Shown piece by piece: positions 56,243 through 64,000 of a stretch of DNA of 64,000 bases. The notes under the pieces are model-generated. The model saw nothing but the letters and a program-made list of their open reading frames with translations. It ran no database searches and was not told the DNA's origin. The DNA comes from Streptomyces leeuwenhoekii (GTDB lineage Bacteria; Actinomycetota; Actinomycetes; Streptomycetales; Streptomycetaceae): assembly GCF_001013905.1 (NCBI RefSeq), contig NZ_LN831790.1, forward strand, positions 7,206,001 to 7,270,000. The letters run 5' to 3'. Numbering within the stretch: the stretch's first letter is position 1; each line of letters opens with the position of its first letter. The position numbers and the translations under genes were made by a program.

Positions 56243-56922
56243 GCCGGGGCCGCAAGCACTTCCGCGCCGAGCGCGACGACTGCGCGGAACACGAGCGCCT
56301 CGAACGCCACCTGCACGGACTGTGCCTGCACCCCGAGCCCGCCAGGGAACCGCGCATCGCGGGCTGCGGCCCGACGCCGTCCTCGCGGGCAGGAGAACTC
56401 TGGCACCACACGGCCCAAGCTCACCCGTGCCCGGCTGCGCGCCGCCACCTGGGAGACACTCGGCTGGGTGTGCTTCACCGCCGGGCTCGGGGCGCGCTGA
56501 CGCTGGTCACACACCGGGGTGCGGAGCGACGAGAACTGAGCACAGCCGGCGGACCAGCCATGCCTATGCGCGGTGACCTGCTACCAGGTGATGGCAGGTG
56601 ACACCTGTCAAGCAAGGGCAAGGGAATTGCTCCGGAGCAAGCAGGTTCGAGCGAGACGCCGACCATCGGCGTCAACGCCGCGCAGAGGCGCATCACACCG
56701 CGGCCACGAGACGATCGCGACCGCCGACCCGGGTCCCCGGGGCGGCCGTCGCGCCCAGGACGAGGCGCCGCTCCCCATTACATTGGCCCGCGGCCCACCC
56801 GATTCGGGCCGGTGCGCCGGTGACGCTCCGTCGTTCACCCGCACGTTCTCATCCCTCGTCCTCACCCCTTGTCAGAGGCCGCTTCCCGCCTGGGCGGCGC
56901 CACTCGTACGGAGGTCACCGCA
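56243..56922. other. 680-bp gap without an intact gene
   Basis: A plus frame shortly after the MFS stop reads RDDCAEHERLERHLHGLCLH. Another, ending 56500, reads LRAATWETLGWVCFTAGLGA then R and stop. Both have coding-like composition and may be two halves of one decayed small gene, but I do not recognise it. The rest, up to GGAGG at 56910, is the promoter region of the methyltransferase. Confidence 0.4.
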
Positions 56923-57780
56923 ATGGCCAAGGATGCGAAGTCCACGAAGAAACTGCGGCACAACCGCTCCACGCTCACCCACAAAGTCGGCTATGCCCTG
57001 GCGCACCCTGGCCGCATCGCTCCGTATCTCCGTCGCGCCGCCCGGGACACCTGGCTGCGCTTGAAGCATCCGGATCACGTCGGCTATTACCGGGCGGTGA
57101 TGGCCTCCGACACGCGTCGCAACCCGGAGGCGGCGGTGGGCAGTCAGACCCATGAGCGCTGGCTGGCCCTCGGGCAGATGCAGTTCGACTACCTGATCGA
57201 GCACGGGCTGCGCCCCGGGCACCGGATGCTCGACATCGGCTGCGGCAACCTGCGCGGCGGCTGGCGCTTCATCGACTATCTCGACAGGGGGAACTACTAC
57301 GGCATCGACATCTCGCCGGACATCCTGATCGCCGCCAAGAAGACGCTCGTCGAGCGTGGACTCCAGGACAAGTTGCCGCACCTGACCATCACCGGCGACC
57401 TCGTCCTGGACTTCCTGCCCGACGACTACTTCGATGTCGTGCACGCGCACAGCGTCTTCTCCCATTCCCCGCTGGAGGTGATCGAGGAGTGCCTCGCCCA
57501 TGTCGGCCGTGTCCTGACCGACAAGGGTTTCTTCGACTTCACCTTCGACCGCACCGAAGGCGCCGAGCATCAGGTGCTGCGGGAGGATTTCTACTACCGC
57601 ACCGAAACTCTCCTGGGCCTGGCCCGTAAGCACGGCCTGCACGGGCGTTTCATGGCGGACTGGGAGAGGCGGCCGCACGGCCAGTCGAAGATTCGGGTGA
57701 GCCGCTCCCCGCTGCCCGACCCCGGCCCGCACGATGAACCAGCCGGGCCTCAGACGCCGGTACGGACCCTGCCGGCGTAG
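56923..57780 (+). CDS. Class I SAM-dependent methyltransferase
   Basis: 285 residues; GGAGG (56910-56914) eight bases before ATG 56923. A basic N-terminal region (MAKDAKSTKKLRHN) precedes a helix pair. The Rossmann domain has RMLDIGCGNLRGGWRFIDYL (motif I), YYGIDISPDILIAAKK (acidic Asp of motif II), DYFDVVHAHSVFSHSPLEVI and DKGFFDFTFDRTEGAEH. The family appears near glycolipid or sugar-modifying loci, but the substrate is unknown. Its 3' end overlaps the convergent PAP2 gene by 131 bp. Confidence 0.85.
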   Translation: MAKDAKSTKKLRHNRSTLTHKVGYALAHPGRIAPYLRRAARDTWLRLKHPDHVGYYRAVMASDTRRNPEAAVGSQTHERWLALGQMQFDYLIEHGLRPGHRMLDIGCGNLRGGWRFIDYLDRGNYYGIDISPDILIAAKKTLVERGLQDKLPHLTITGDLVLDFLPDDYFDVVHAHSVFSHSPLEVIEECLAHVGRVLTDKGFFDFTFDRTEGAEHQVLREDFYYRTETLLGLARKHGLHGRFMADWERRPHGQSKIRVSRSPLPDPGPHDEPAGPQTPVRTLPA

Positions 57781-58807
57781 TGTCGTCGCGCTGCGCCGCC
57801 GGGGTCGTCCCACCCGGCACCCCATCGGCGCGCGGTGGCCGGCGGCTGCCGACCGGGGTGGTGGGAGTGCGCTCCGAACAGGGGGTGCGCAGGCACGGGG
57901 CCGGATGAACCGGCGCCCGCGACGCGCGGGCCGTCGCCGAGATCGTGTCGCGCGGCGAGGTCTTCTTCGCGGCCGGGAGACGCCAGGCCAGCACCACGGG
58001 CGAACCGTCCAGGGCGGGCGTGGGCGCGCGGTGACCGCCGGTGGCACGCCACCGGGTGCGCAGCCGGCCGAACAGCTCGATGATCCACACCTCGGCACGG
58101 GCGATCAGCGGCTCGAACAACGGCAGCGCCAGCAGGACCAACAGCCCGGCTGCCCAGCCGAGCAGGACATCGCTGAGCCAGTGGGTACCGAGGTAGACCG
58201 TGGTGAGGCCGACTCCGAGCGCCAGGGTCGCCGACAGCGCGGACAGCCGGCGCCGCGCTGTCGGGGTGGAGGCCAGATACGCCAGCACGCCCCAGGTCAC
58301 CACGGCATTCGCGGTATGGCCGCTGGGGAAGATACTCCCGCCCAGGCCCATCTCGTTCGAACCGATCACGGTCGCGTAGTGCGGGCCGAGGCGGCCCATG
58401 CCGATCTTGGCGGCCCCGACGGTGATGTTGAGCAGCAGCAGGGAGACTCCGAGCGCCAGCAGCGGGCGAAGGATGTGCTGCCGCCACGAGCGCCACCCCA
58501 GCCACGCAGCGACCAACACCGCGGTGGGACCGCGCTGGCCGAGCACCACGTAGTGGTCGGCGAAACCGTGCAGCTGCGGCCACTGCTGGTACGGCCGGAA
58601 GAACATCAGCTGCCAGTCGAGCCGGACCAGCCGGGACGTAGCCGACACCGCCCACACGATGGCCAGGTAGAGACCCAGCGTCACAGCGAGCAGTGCGAAG
58701 CGGTGGCGGCACATCTTCGGCACATCCCCCTGCGCCGGCCGCTCCGGCTCGCGATCCAGCCGGGAGAACAGCCGGTCCAGACGGCTCAGCGTTCGATCGG
58801 TACGCAC
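57650..58807 (-). CDS. PAP2-superfamily membrane phosphatase
   Basis: 385 residues, GTG start at 58807 (a later ATG at 58714 is possible). TM helices surround the three-part phosphatase signature: KIGMGRLGP (Lys134, Arg139), FPSGH (161-165) and GTHWLSDVLLGW (His209, Asp213). After the last TM (about residue 240) follows a 140-residue Pro/Arg/Thr-rich tail that overlaps the methyltransferase gene antisense. The tail may be cytoplasmic and disordered, or the true stop may be nearer and lost to a frameshift. Likely substrates are undecaprenyl pyrophosphate or phosphatidic-acid-type lipids, dephosphorylated at the outer membrane face. Confidence 0.85.
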   Translation of the reverse strand: MRTDRTLSRLDRLFSRLDREPERPAQGDVPKMCRHRFALLAVTLGLYLAIVWAVSATSRLVRLDWQLMFFRPYQQWPQLHGFADHYVVLGQRGPTAVLVAAWLGWRSWRQHILRPLLALGVSLLLLNITVGAAKIGMGRLGPHYATVIGSNEMGLGGSIFPSGHTANAVVTWGVLAYLASTPTARRRLSALSATLALGVGLTTVYLGTHWLSDVLLGWAAGLLVLLALPLFEPLIARAEVWIIELFGRLRTRWRATGGHRAPTPALDGSPVVLAWRLPAAKKTSPRDTISATARASRAPVHPAPCLRTPCSERTPTTPVGSRRPPRADGVPGGTTPAAQRDDTTPAGSVPASEARLVHRAGRGRAAGSGSPESSTGRAAASPSPP

Positions 58808-59013
58808 CCAGCCGACGTTACATACCGTGAGCGATGATACCTCTGCGTGTTCACTCTCGGGTGAGCTGGATGGCGGGCCCGAAAGGGTCGGCGCGCGCAG
58901 GAGAGCGGTGGCCTCAGGGGCGCTTCACGACTGACCGACTCCGTCTTCTCGGAGAATCCTCCGAGAGGAAGGACGACGCCGCCCGCGCCGAGCACGCAGG
59001 ACCTGCGCGGCAC

Positions 59014-59784
59014 TCAGCGTCTGGTGACCGGTACGAGAGTCAGATACGCGATGCCGAGGATGTCGCGGTAGCCGTTGACCCAGGACGACCGCTGGCGGTC
59101 GACTCGTTCGCGGGTCCCGGCGGCGAGGGGGTGGTCCGGGTTGCCGGCGAGCCAGAGCTCCGTGTCGTGGCGGTAGCCGGACTCGAACTCCTCCCACTCC
59201 TCACGGCTCGCCGACTCGATCCAGGCCGGCCGGAAGCCCGACTCGACAGCGAGGTCGACCAGCGGCCCGAGCCGCAGGTGGTCGCCCGCGTGGGCCCCGG
59301 GCCACATCGCCGCCAGTTCCGCGTCCGTCGGGGACCGCTCCCAGAAGCCCTCGCCGAGGACGACCCTCCCGCCCGGGCGGACCAGGCGGCGCAGCTCGCG
59401 CAGAACCACCCCGGGATCGTACGGTCGCCCGGGGTCGCACAGCGCCTGGCCCGCCCCCAGGCAGAGCACCGCGTCCACGGGCCCGCGTGACGTGCCGAGG
59501 GCCGACTCCTCCGCGAACTCGACCCGCTCGGCGAGTCCGCGCCGCTTCGCGAGCTCCCTGCCCCTGGCCAGGTCTTCGGCGTTGATGTCGAGGCCCACGC
59601 CCGTCGATCCCGGGACGGACTCCAGCACACGGAGCAGCAGTTCGCCCCAGCCGCAGCCGATGTCGAGAACGGTGGCGGGCGAGGCGGCGGCGAGCCGCGC
59701 GACGATGCGCCCGGCGCGGTCTTCGGAGAGCGGCCCGTGGAAGGTCAGGCTGCCCGGACGCGGGGGAAGATCGGAAGCTGTCAT
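59014..59784 (-). CDS. Class I SAM-dependent methyltransferase (small-molecule type)
   Basis: 256 residues from ATG 59784. Motif I TVLDIGCGWGELLLRVLE, motif II GVGLDINAEDLARGRELAKR, then PVDAVLCLGAGQALCD and LVRPGGRVVLGEGFWERSPT. C-terminal part EEFESGYRHDTELWLAG and SWVNGYRDILGIAYLTLVPV. The last block is typical of a family of actinobacterial methyltransferases with unknown substrates. It lies convergent to nothing and 132 bp after the P450 stop, so it could be the last gene of the IclR-reductase-P450 operon. Confidence 0.85.
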   Translation of the reverse strand: MTASDLPPRPGSLTFHGPLSEDRAGRIVARLAAASPATVLDIGCGWGELLLRVLESVPGSTGVGLDINAEDLARGRELAKRRGLAERVEFAEESALGTSRGPVDAVLCLGAGQALCDPGRPYDPGVVLRELRRLVRPGGRVVLGEGFWERSPTDAELAAMWPGAHAGDHLRLGPLVDLAVESGFRPAWIESASREEWEEFESGYRHDTELWLAGNPDHPLAAGTRERVDRQRSSWVNGYRDILGIAYLTLVPVTRR

Positions 59785-59916
59785 GGGGCGGACGTTAGTT
59801 CCCCCCGGGTGGTGTGCCGAGCGATTAAACGACGTCGCGGTGACCGCCGCCATGCACCACGGCGGCCCGCGCACCCCCGGTGCGGACGTCCCCGGCCTTC
59901 CCCGTGCCGCGCCGGA

Positions 59917-61131
59917 TCACGCTGCCGGTCGTACACGTACGGGAAGCGACGCCCAGGAGCGGAGCGTGTTGTTGAGGCGCCGGCGTGGTTCGTCCGCCGG
60001 CTCGATGTGGTCGACGCGGCGTGCGAGAGCGGTCAGCAGCGCTTCCGCCTCCAGGCGGGCGACGTGCTGGCCGACGCACTGGTGGATGCCCATGCCGAAG
60101 CCGACGTGGCCCGAGGGATCGCGGCCGAGGTCGAAGCGGTCCGGGTCCGGCCAGCGGGCCGGGTCGCGGTTGGCGGCACCGAGGAACATCAAGATCTTGG
60201 ATCCCTCCGGGACGACGGTGCCGGCGATGGTGACATCGGTGGTGGCGGTACGGAAGAAGGTCTGTACCGGCGACTGCCAGCGCACCGCCTCGTCGAATGC
60301 CACGCGAGCCAGCTCGGGGCGCTCGCGCAGCCGCCGCCACTGGCCGGGATGAGCGGCGAAGGCGTACAAGGTGGCGGCAAGGCCGTGGACCGTGGTGTCG
60401 ACACCGGCGGTGAGCAGGGAGCGAACCACCAGCGGCGCCTGCTCGTGGGTGATCTCGCCGCGGTCGGCGGCGGCCCAGATACGGGCACCGAAGCCGTCCT
60501 CGTCCAGCGCCTCCCGCACGCACTGGGCGTTCACCCATGCCGACAGCTCCGCTGCCCGGTGGGCGTCGGCCGCGACGAGGCCGTTGCGCGGTCCGAAGGC
60601 GTTGAAGGCCATGGTGCCGTAGGGCAGCAGGTTCTCCCGGCCGTCGGGACCCAGACCGACCGCGTCGGGAAACACCCGCAGCGGGAACGCCTCGGCCAGT
60701 GCGCCGACGGCGTCGAACTCCGTGCCGTGGGTGGCCAGCAGGGTGTCGACCAGGTCTTCGGCGGCCCGCTGCCAGACGGCACGCAGACGGCGCAGCGCGG
60801 GAGGCGAGAGGATCTCCCGCAGGACGCGGCGCGGGGCGTCGTGGTGTGGCGGATCGGCCTCCAGCAGCAAACTCGGTGGCCGCCACGGCTTCTCGCGACG
60901 GAAGTCGGCCAGGCCCACTCCGGCGCCGGACCGGAAGGTCTGCCAGTCGACCAGGGCGGCGTGCACCTCCCGGTGGCGGGCCAGGGCATGGACGTCATAA
61001 CGGGAGAGATGTACGACGGGCCCGGCCTCGCGCAGCGATCGGTGCAAAGGCTCCGGGTGTTCCAGGTGTTCGGCGGCGAAGGGGTCGGCGTCACAGGTGG
61101 GCGGCGTGACGGCGGCCGGTGCTCCGGGCAT
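59917..61131 (-). CDS. Cytochrome P450, CYP199-like aromatic O-demethylase
   Basis: 404 residues; ATG 61131 with GGAG upstream. Diagnostic stretches: SLREAGPVVHLSRYDVHALA, DWQTFRSGAGVGLADF, REKPWRPPSLLLEADPP, LPYGTMAFNAFGPRNGL, I-helix LLTAGVDTTVHG, VQTFFRTAT and heme loop VGFGMGIHQCVGQ (Cys352). These match CYP199-type P450s, which O-demethylate or hydroxylate para-substituted benzoates such as 4-methoxybenzoate. The gene lies 50 bp after a phthalate-dioxygenase-reductase-like gene that can be its electron donor, itself downstream of an IclR gene. Together they look like a small aromatic-acid demethylation operon. Confidence 0.93.
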   Translation of the reverse strand: MPGAPAAVTPPTCDADPFAAEHLEHPEPLHRSLREAGPVVHLSRYDVHALARHREVHAALVDWQTFRSGAGVGLADFRREKPWRPPSLLLEADPPHHDAPRRVLREILSPPALRRLRAVWQRAAEDLVDTLLATHGTEFDAVGALAEAFPLRVFPDAVGLGPDGRENLLPYGTMAFNAFGPRNGLVAADAHRAAELSAWVNAQCVREALDEDGFGARIWAAADRGEITHEQAPLVVRSLLTAGVDTTVHGLAATLYAFAAHPGQWRRLRERPELARVAFDEAVRWQSPVQTFFRTATTDVTIAGTVVPEGSKILMFLGAANRDPARWPDPDRFDLGRDPSGHVGFGMGIHQCVGQHVARLEAEALLTALARRVDHIEPADEPRRRLNNTLRSWASLPVRVRPAA

Positions 61132-61181
61132 GGCGGCTCCAGCGAGGGCGGCTCGACGGGGGAGAGCGGACGGACGACCGC

Positions 61182-62168
61182 TCACAGGTCCAGGACCAGG
61201 CGGCCCGACCGGGAGCGGGACACACAGGGCAGCATGCAGTCGTCGGCGGCGCGTTCGTGGTCGGCCAGGACCGAGTCCCGGTGGTCGGGTGTGCCGGCCA
61301 GCACGGGGGTGAGGCAGGTGCCGCAGGTTCCCTGCTCGCAGGAGGACAGCACGTCGGCGCCTGCCCGGCGTAGCGCGTCGAGGACGGAAAGGCCGGGGGT
61401 GACGGTCACGGTCCGGCCGCTGCGGCGCAGCTCCACCTCGAACGGCGCGCTGCGCACGGGCCCGGCGTCGGCCGCGGCGGTGAAACGCTCGGTGCGCAGG
61501 CTGTGCGGCGGCCAGGTCGCGCACATGTCCTCGACGGCGGCGAGCAGCGGGCCGGGACCGCAGCAGTACACCTTGGTACGGTGGCCGGGCCTGCCGAGCC
61601 ACGCACCCAGGTCGAGCGGACCGCACTCGTCCTGAGGACTGACACATATGCGATCACCGTAGGCGCCGGTCAGTTCGTCGTGGAACGCCATGGAGGCCCG
61701 CGTGCGACCGCCGTAGAGCAACTGCCAGTCCGCTCCCATCACTTCGGCCTGGTGCATCATCGGCAGCAGCGGAGTGACGCCGATGCCGCCGGCGATGAAC
61801 AGGTACCGGTCGGCCGGCACCAGGGGGAAGTGGTTGCGTGGTCCGCCGACGCCGACCCTGTCGCCCGGCAGCAGCCGGTCGTGGATGTGGGCCGATCCGC
61901 CGCGGCCGGCGGGCTCGCGCAGTACGGCGATCCGGTAGGTGTACGGGTCCCAGCGGTCACCGCACAGGGAGTACTGGCGCGTCGTGCCGTCCGGCAGGAC
62001 CAGGTCGATGTGGGAACCGGGCGTCCAGTCCGGCAGCCGCGCGCCGTCCGCGTGCGCGAGGGTCAGGGACACGACGCCGTCGGCCACGACGTCCTTGGCG
62101 CGGACCTCCAGTGTCAGGGTGGACGCGGTGGGCCGGGGAGCCGCTGCAGGAAGGTTCTGTACGACCAC
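61182..62168 (-). CDS. PDR/VanB-type oxidoreductase (flavin, NAD, C-terminal 2Fe-2S)
   Basis: 328 residues; GTG 62168 with GGGAGG seven bases upstream. Flavin-binding barrel: RQYSLCGD (RxYSL) and GGSAHIHDRLLPGDRVGVGG. NAD domain: FIAGGIGVTPLLPMM and VYCCGPGPLLAAV. C-terminal plant-type ferredoxin: SSCEQGTCGTCL (C-x4-C-x2-C) and the fourth Cys in CMLPCVSR. This is the one-protein reductase class that serves Rieske dioxygenases, vanillate demethylase and some P450s. Pairing with the adjacent CYP199-like P450 would make a two-component system that needs no separate ferredoxin. Confidence 0.94.
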   Translation of the reverse strand: MVVQNLPAAAPRPTASTLTLEVRAKDVVADGVVSLTLAHADGARLPDWTPGSHIDLVLPDGTTRQYSLCGDRWDPYTYRIAVLREPAGRGGSAHIHDRLLPGDRVGVGGPRNHFPLVPADRYLFIAGGIGVTPLLPMMHQAEVMGADWQLLYGGRTRASMAFHDELTGAYGDRICVSPQDECGPLDLGAWLGRPGHRTKVYCCGPGPLLAAVEDMCATWPPHSLRTERFTAAADAGPVRSAPFEVELRRSGRTVTVTPGLSVLDALRRAGADVLSSCEQGTCGTCLTPVLAGTPDHRDSVLADHERAADDCMLPCVSRSRSGRLVLDL

Positions 62169-62234
62169 GTTGTCGCCTCCCGTCTGTGGATGGCAGGAAG
62201 GATGCGCCTGGCCGCCGTCACAGCGCGACAGCGT

Positions 62235-62249
62235 TCTCACTCAGTGAGA
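62235..62249. promoter_or_regulatory. Palindrome upstream of the reductase operon
   Basis: TCTCACT-C-AGTGAGA, a perfect 15-bp palindrome, 67 bp upstream of the reductase start and 75 bp after the IclR stop. It is a candidate operator, probably for the neighbouring IclR protein. Confidence 0.6.
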
Positions 62250-62267
62250 GGAGAACTTCGCACGGAC

Positions 62268-62300
62268 GCCGTACGGCCGCCGTACGATCGCCGTACGGCC
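62268..62300. repeat. Three 11-bp direct repeats upstream of the reductase operon
   Basis: GCCGTACGGCC, GCCGTACGATC and GCCGTACGGCC lie end to end (62268, 62279, 62290). The core GCCGTACG contains the palindrome CGTACG. The 11-bp period puts each copy on the same helix face, as in cooperative regulator binding. Confidence 0.7.
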
Positions 62301-62323
62301 GTCGAGGGGCCGTCGTGCCGCCG

Positions 62324-63097
62324 TCACCGACGGGCCGGCGCGCCCTGTGCGTCGCGCGTGCCGAGAACGCGGGAGATGCCGCGGGCGGCGGTCCGCACCA
62401 CGGGGACGACCGTCTGAGCGTCCGTGTCGTTGGGGACGATGACCGACAGCGCCGCCACCACGGTGCCGTCGGCGCCGCGCACCGGGGCCGCGATGCCGAG
62501 GGCCTCGGGGTGGACGTATCCGGGGCAGTACGCGTACCCCTGCTGCCGGACCTCGGCCAGCAGTGCGCGCAGGCGTGCGGGCGTGGCCGGAGTCGCCGGG
62601 GTGCGCGCGGTGAGCGGATCGGCCAGGACGCGCTCCTTCAGCTCGGCGGGGCCGTGTGCCAGGAGGACCAGGCCGCTGGAGGAGACGTGCAGCGGCAGGC
62701 GCCCCGCGATGCGGGTGTAGTTGATGACCGCGGCGGGTGCCGAGAGGCGTTCCAGGAACAGGACGTCGTCCCCGTCGAGGACTCCCAACTGCACGTGGTG
62801 GCCCACGACGTCGTGCACACCTTCCATGAACGGCATCGCCGCGTCACGCAGCAGCAGTGTCGGTGAAGCCCGCGTCGCCAGTTCCCAGAGCCGGACGCCG
62901 ATGCGCACCCTGCGGTCGCCGTCCCGGCTGAGGAAGCCGTGCGCGGCCAGTTCGCCCACGAGCCGGGACGCCGTGGCCACGTGCAGGCCGGAACGGCGCG
63001 CGATCTCGGAGACGCTCAGCGCCGGCTCGTCCTGGCGGAACGCCTCCAGGATGCGGGCCGCCCGTGAGAGCACCGACTCCTGGTGGGGTGTCTTCAC
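62324..63097 (-). CDS. IclR-family transcriptional regulator
   Basis: 257 residues, GTG start at 63097. Winged HTH: VLSRAARILEAFRQDEPALS, then VSEIARRSGLHVATASRLVG, with FLSRDGDRRVRIGVRLWELA. The effector domain has QLGVLDGDDVLFLERLSAP, LPLHVSSSGLVLLAHGP, the IclR signature YCPGYVHPEALGIAAPVRG and VVAALSVIVPND. IclR proteins often sense aromatic acids. The downstream reductase and CYP199-like P450 on the same strand are the expected targets, with the palindrome and 11-bp repeats between. Confidence 0.93.
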   Translation of the reverse strand: MKTPHQESVLSRAARILEAFRQDEPALSVSEIARRSGLHVATASRLVGELAAHGFLSRDGDRRVRIGVRLWELATRASPTLLLRDAAMPFMEGVHDVVGHHVQLGVLDGDDVLFLERLSAPAAVINYTRIAGRLPLHVSSSGLVLLAHGPAELKERVLADPLTARTPATPATPARLRALLAEVRQQGYAYCPGYVHPEALGIAAPVRGADGTVVAALSVIVPNDTDAQTVVPVVRTAARGISRVLGTRDAQGAPARR

Positions 63098-63398
63098 GGC
63101 ATCACGTCCCGGTCGTAGACGGCAAGGTGCACCCGGACCAACATGCCACCGCGGGCCACGCCGGTACAGGCTTGCCCGGCTGCCGCGGCGACCACGACCG
63201 GCCGGGGTGCCCGGCGTTTGTCCGGAAGGGCGGCGGGTACCCAGCGGCGGACATCGGTGGCCGCGTCCGCGAAATCAGGCGGGGGACTGCTCGGCCGGGC
63301 CGGGGAGGGCCGACAGGCCGCGTCCGCCGTCAGGGGGTGGCGTGCTGCCGGGCGGTCACAGGTCTGCGGTGCCCCGCGACCGGAAGGGGTGGCAGGAA
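63098..63398. other. Divergent gap between IclR and MFS genes
   Basis: No gene is supported. It should contain the IclR promoter (left) and the MFS promoter (right). No clear palindrome shared with the IclR-reductase gap was seen. Confidence 0.5.
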
Positions 63399-64000
63399 TT
63401 GAGCCGGAGCCGTGCCGAGAAGGCCGGGGAGGACCGCCTGGTCGTTCGTCGTCTGCTGCTCAGTGAAGGTGTGGCCGCCCTGGGAGACGGCCTGTGGTTC
63501 AGCATGTGGGCGGTCTACCTGACCTCCGTCCAGGGCGTTCCCGCCGCGACGATGGGTCTCGCGATGGGCCTGGGCGGAGGTCTCGGCCTGCTGGCCGCCT
63601 TGCCCGTCGGCACGCTGACCGACCGTCTCGGCGCCCGTGAGACCCTCCTCGCCGTCACTGTTCTGCGCGCGGCGTTCTCACTCGCCTTTCTGGCGGCGCA
63701 CGGCTTCTGGACCCTGCTGATCGCGGCCGCCCTGTTCACCTCGATGGGGACGGCCGCCAAAGGCACCAAGGTGGCGCTCGTGCACCTGATGCTGCCCGAA
63801 CGGGACTGCCTGCCCGTCCTCGCCCGGGCCCGCGTCGTACAGCACGTGCTCTACGCGGCCGGCGCGGGCGCCGCCGCCTGGGTGCTCTCCCACGAGTCGT
63901 CCGCCCCCTATCACGCCGCCGTCATCGTCAACAGCCTCACCTTCGGCGTCTCGGCCGCGATCCTGGCGCGCCTCCCGCGCGTCCCGCCGGTGCCCGCCGC
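63399..64000 (+). CDS. MFS transporter, 5' part (runs off the window)
   Basis: At least 200 residues, probably from TTG 63399 (GGAAGGGG upstream); an alternative start further upstream cannot be excluded. LLLSEGVAALGDGLWFSMWA is TM1. VGTLTDRLGARETLLAVTVL is motif A after TM2 (G-x3-D-R-x-G-x-R). TMs 3-6 follow with GTAAKGTKVALVHLMLPERD. It belongs to the MFS superfamily; the substrate is unknown. The frame is open at base 64000. Confidence 0.88.
   Translation, partial: MSRSRAEKAGEDRLVVRRLLLSEGVAALGDGLWFSMWAVYLTSVQGVPAATMGLAMGLGGGLGLLAALPVGTLTDRLGARETLLAVTVLRAAFSLAFLAAHGFWTLLIAAALFTSMGTAAKGTKVALVHLMLPERDCLPVLARARVVQHVLYAAGAGAAAWVLSHESSAPYHAAVIVNSLTFGVSAAILARLPRVPPVPA

Overview
The window reads as Streptomyces or a very close high-GC actinomycete. 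Reasons: GC-rich third codon positions throughout, modular type I polyketide synthases, SpoIIE-type phosphatases, CYP105- and CYP199-like P450s, a Tat-exported GH11 xylanase, an RNase J fragment of the Streptomyces type, and purine-rich ribosome-binding sites ahead of ATG/GTG starts. There is no rRNA, tRNA, CRISPR array or replication origin that I can support.

Layout. (1) 1-14871: the 3' end of a type I PKS locus. A partial AT-DH-KR-ACP protein is followed by a two-module protein ending in a thioesterase. All three visible modules carry DH and KR but no ER, so the chain should end in a conjugated triene. (2) 14872-27506: a decayed region. It holds IS701-, IS3- and IS21-like transposase remnants, a DUF574-type methyltransferase remnant, an MHS transporter stub, a broken zinc-ribbon/nuclease-like gene, a tannase-like esterase with a deletion, and a frameshifted secreted protein. 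Embedded in it are two near-identical Rieske oxygenase genes forming a 1.25-kb inverted repeat, and an intact O-methyltransferase-like gene; these may tailor the polyketide. (3) 27800-35536: two paralogous small secreted proteins, an SDR, a SpoIIE phosphatase with a probable frameshift, and an acyl-CoA dehydrogenase coupled to a PAS-GAF-SpoIIE phosphatase. (4) 35565-45198: RNase J remnant, GNAT acetyltransferase, IS110 remnant, GH11 xylanase, carbonic anhydrase remnant, a TetR-P450-ferredoxin operon with a palindromic operator, a LacI remnant, a Gfo/Idh/MocA oxidoreductase, and fragments of an alpha/beta hydrolase and an MBL-fold protein. (5) 45290-49739: a two-gene operon of a CHAT-protease/ParA-like fusion protein and a serine alpha/beta hydrolase. 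This is the best candidate for an undescribed conflict or signalling system. (6) 50069-56242: GH1 glycosidase, GH78 alpha-L-rhamnosidase, TetR regulator and MFS exporter, linked by two copies of one 21-bp operator-like site. (7) 56923-64000: two methyltransferases, a PAP2 phosphatase, an IclR / PDR-type reductase / CYP199-like P450 set that looks like an aromatic O-demethylase, and a truncated MFS gene.

How the parts work together. Three self-contained regulator-enzyme units can be read directly: TetR-P450-ferredoxin, TetR-rhamnosidase-exporter and IclR-reductase-P450. Broken genes cluster at 15-27.5 kb and 35.5-45 kb, while 1-14.9 kb and 45.3-64 kb are intact, which suggests biological decay rather than random sequencing error. 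All functional calls come from reading motifs; no database search was run.
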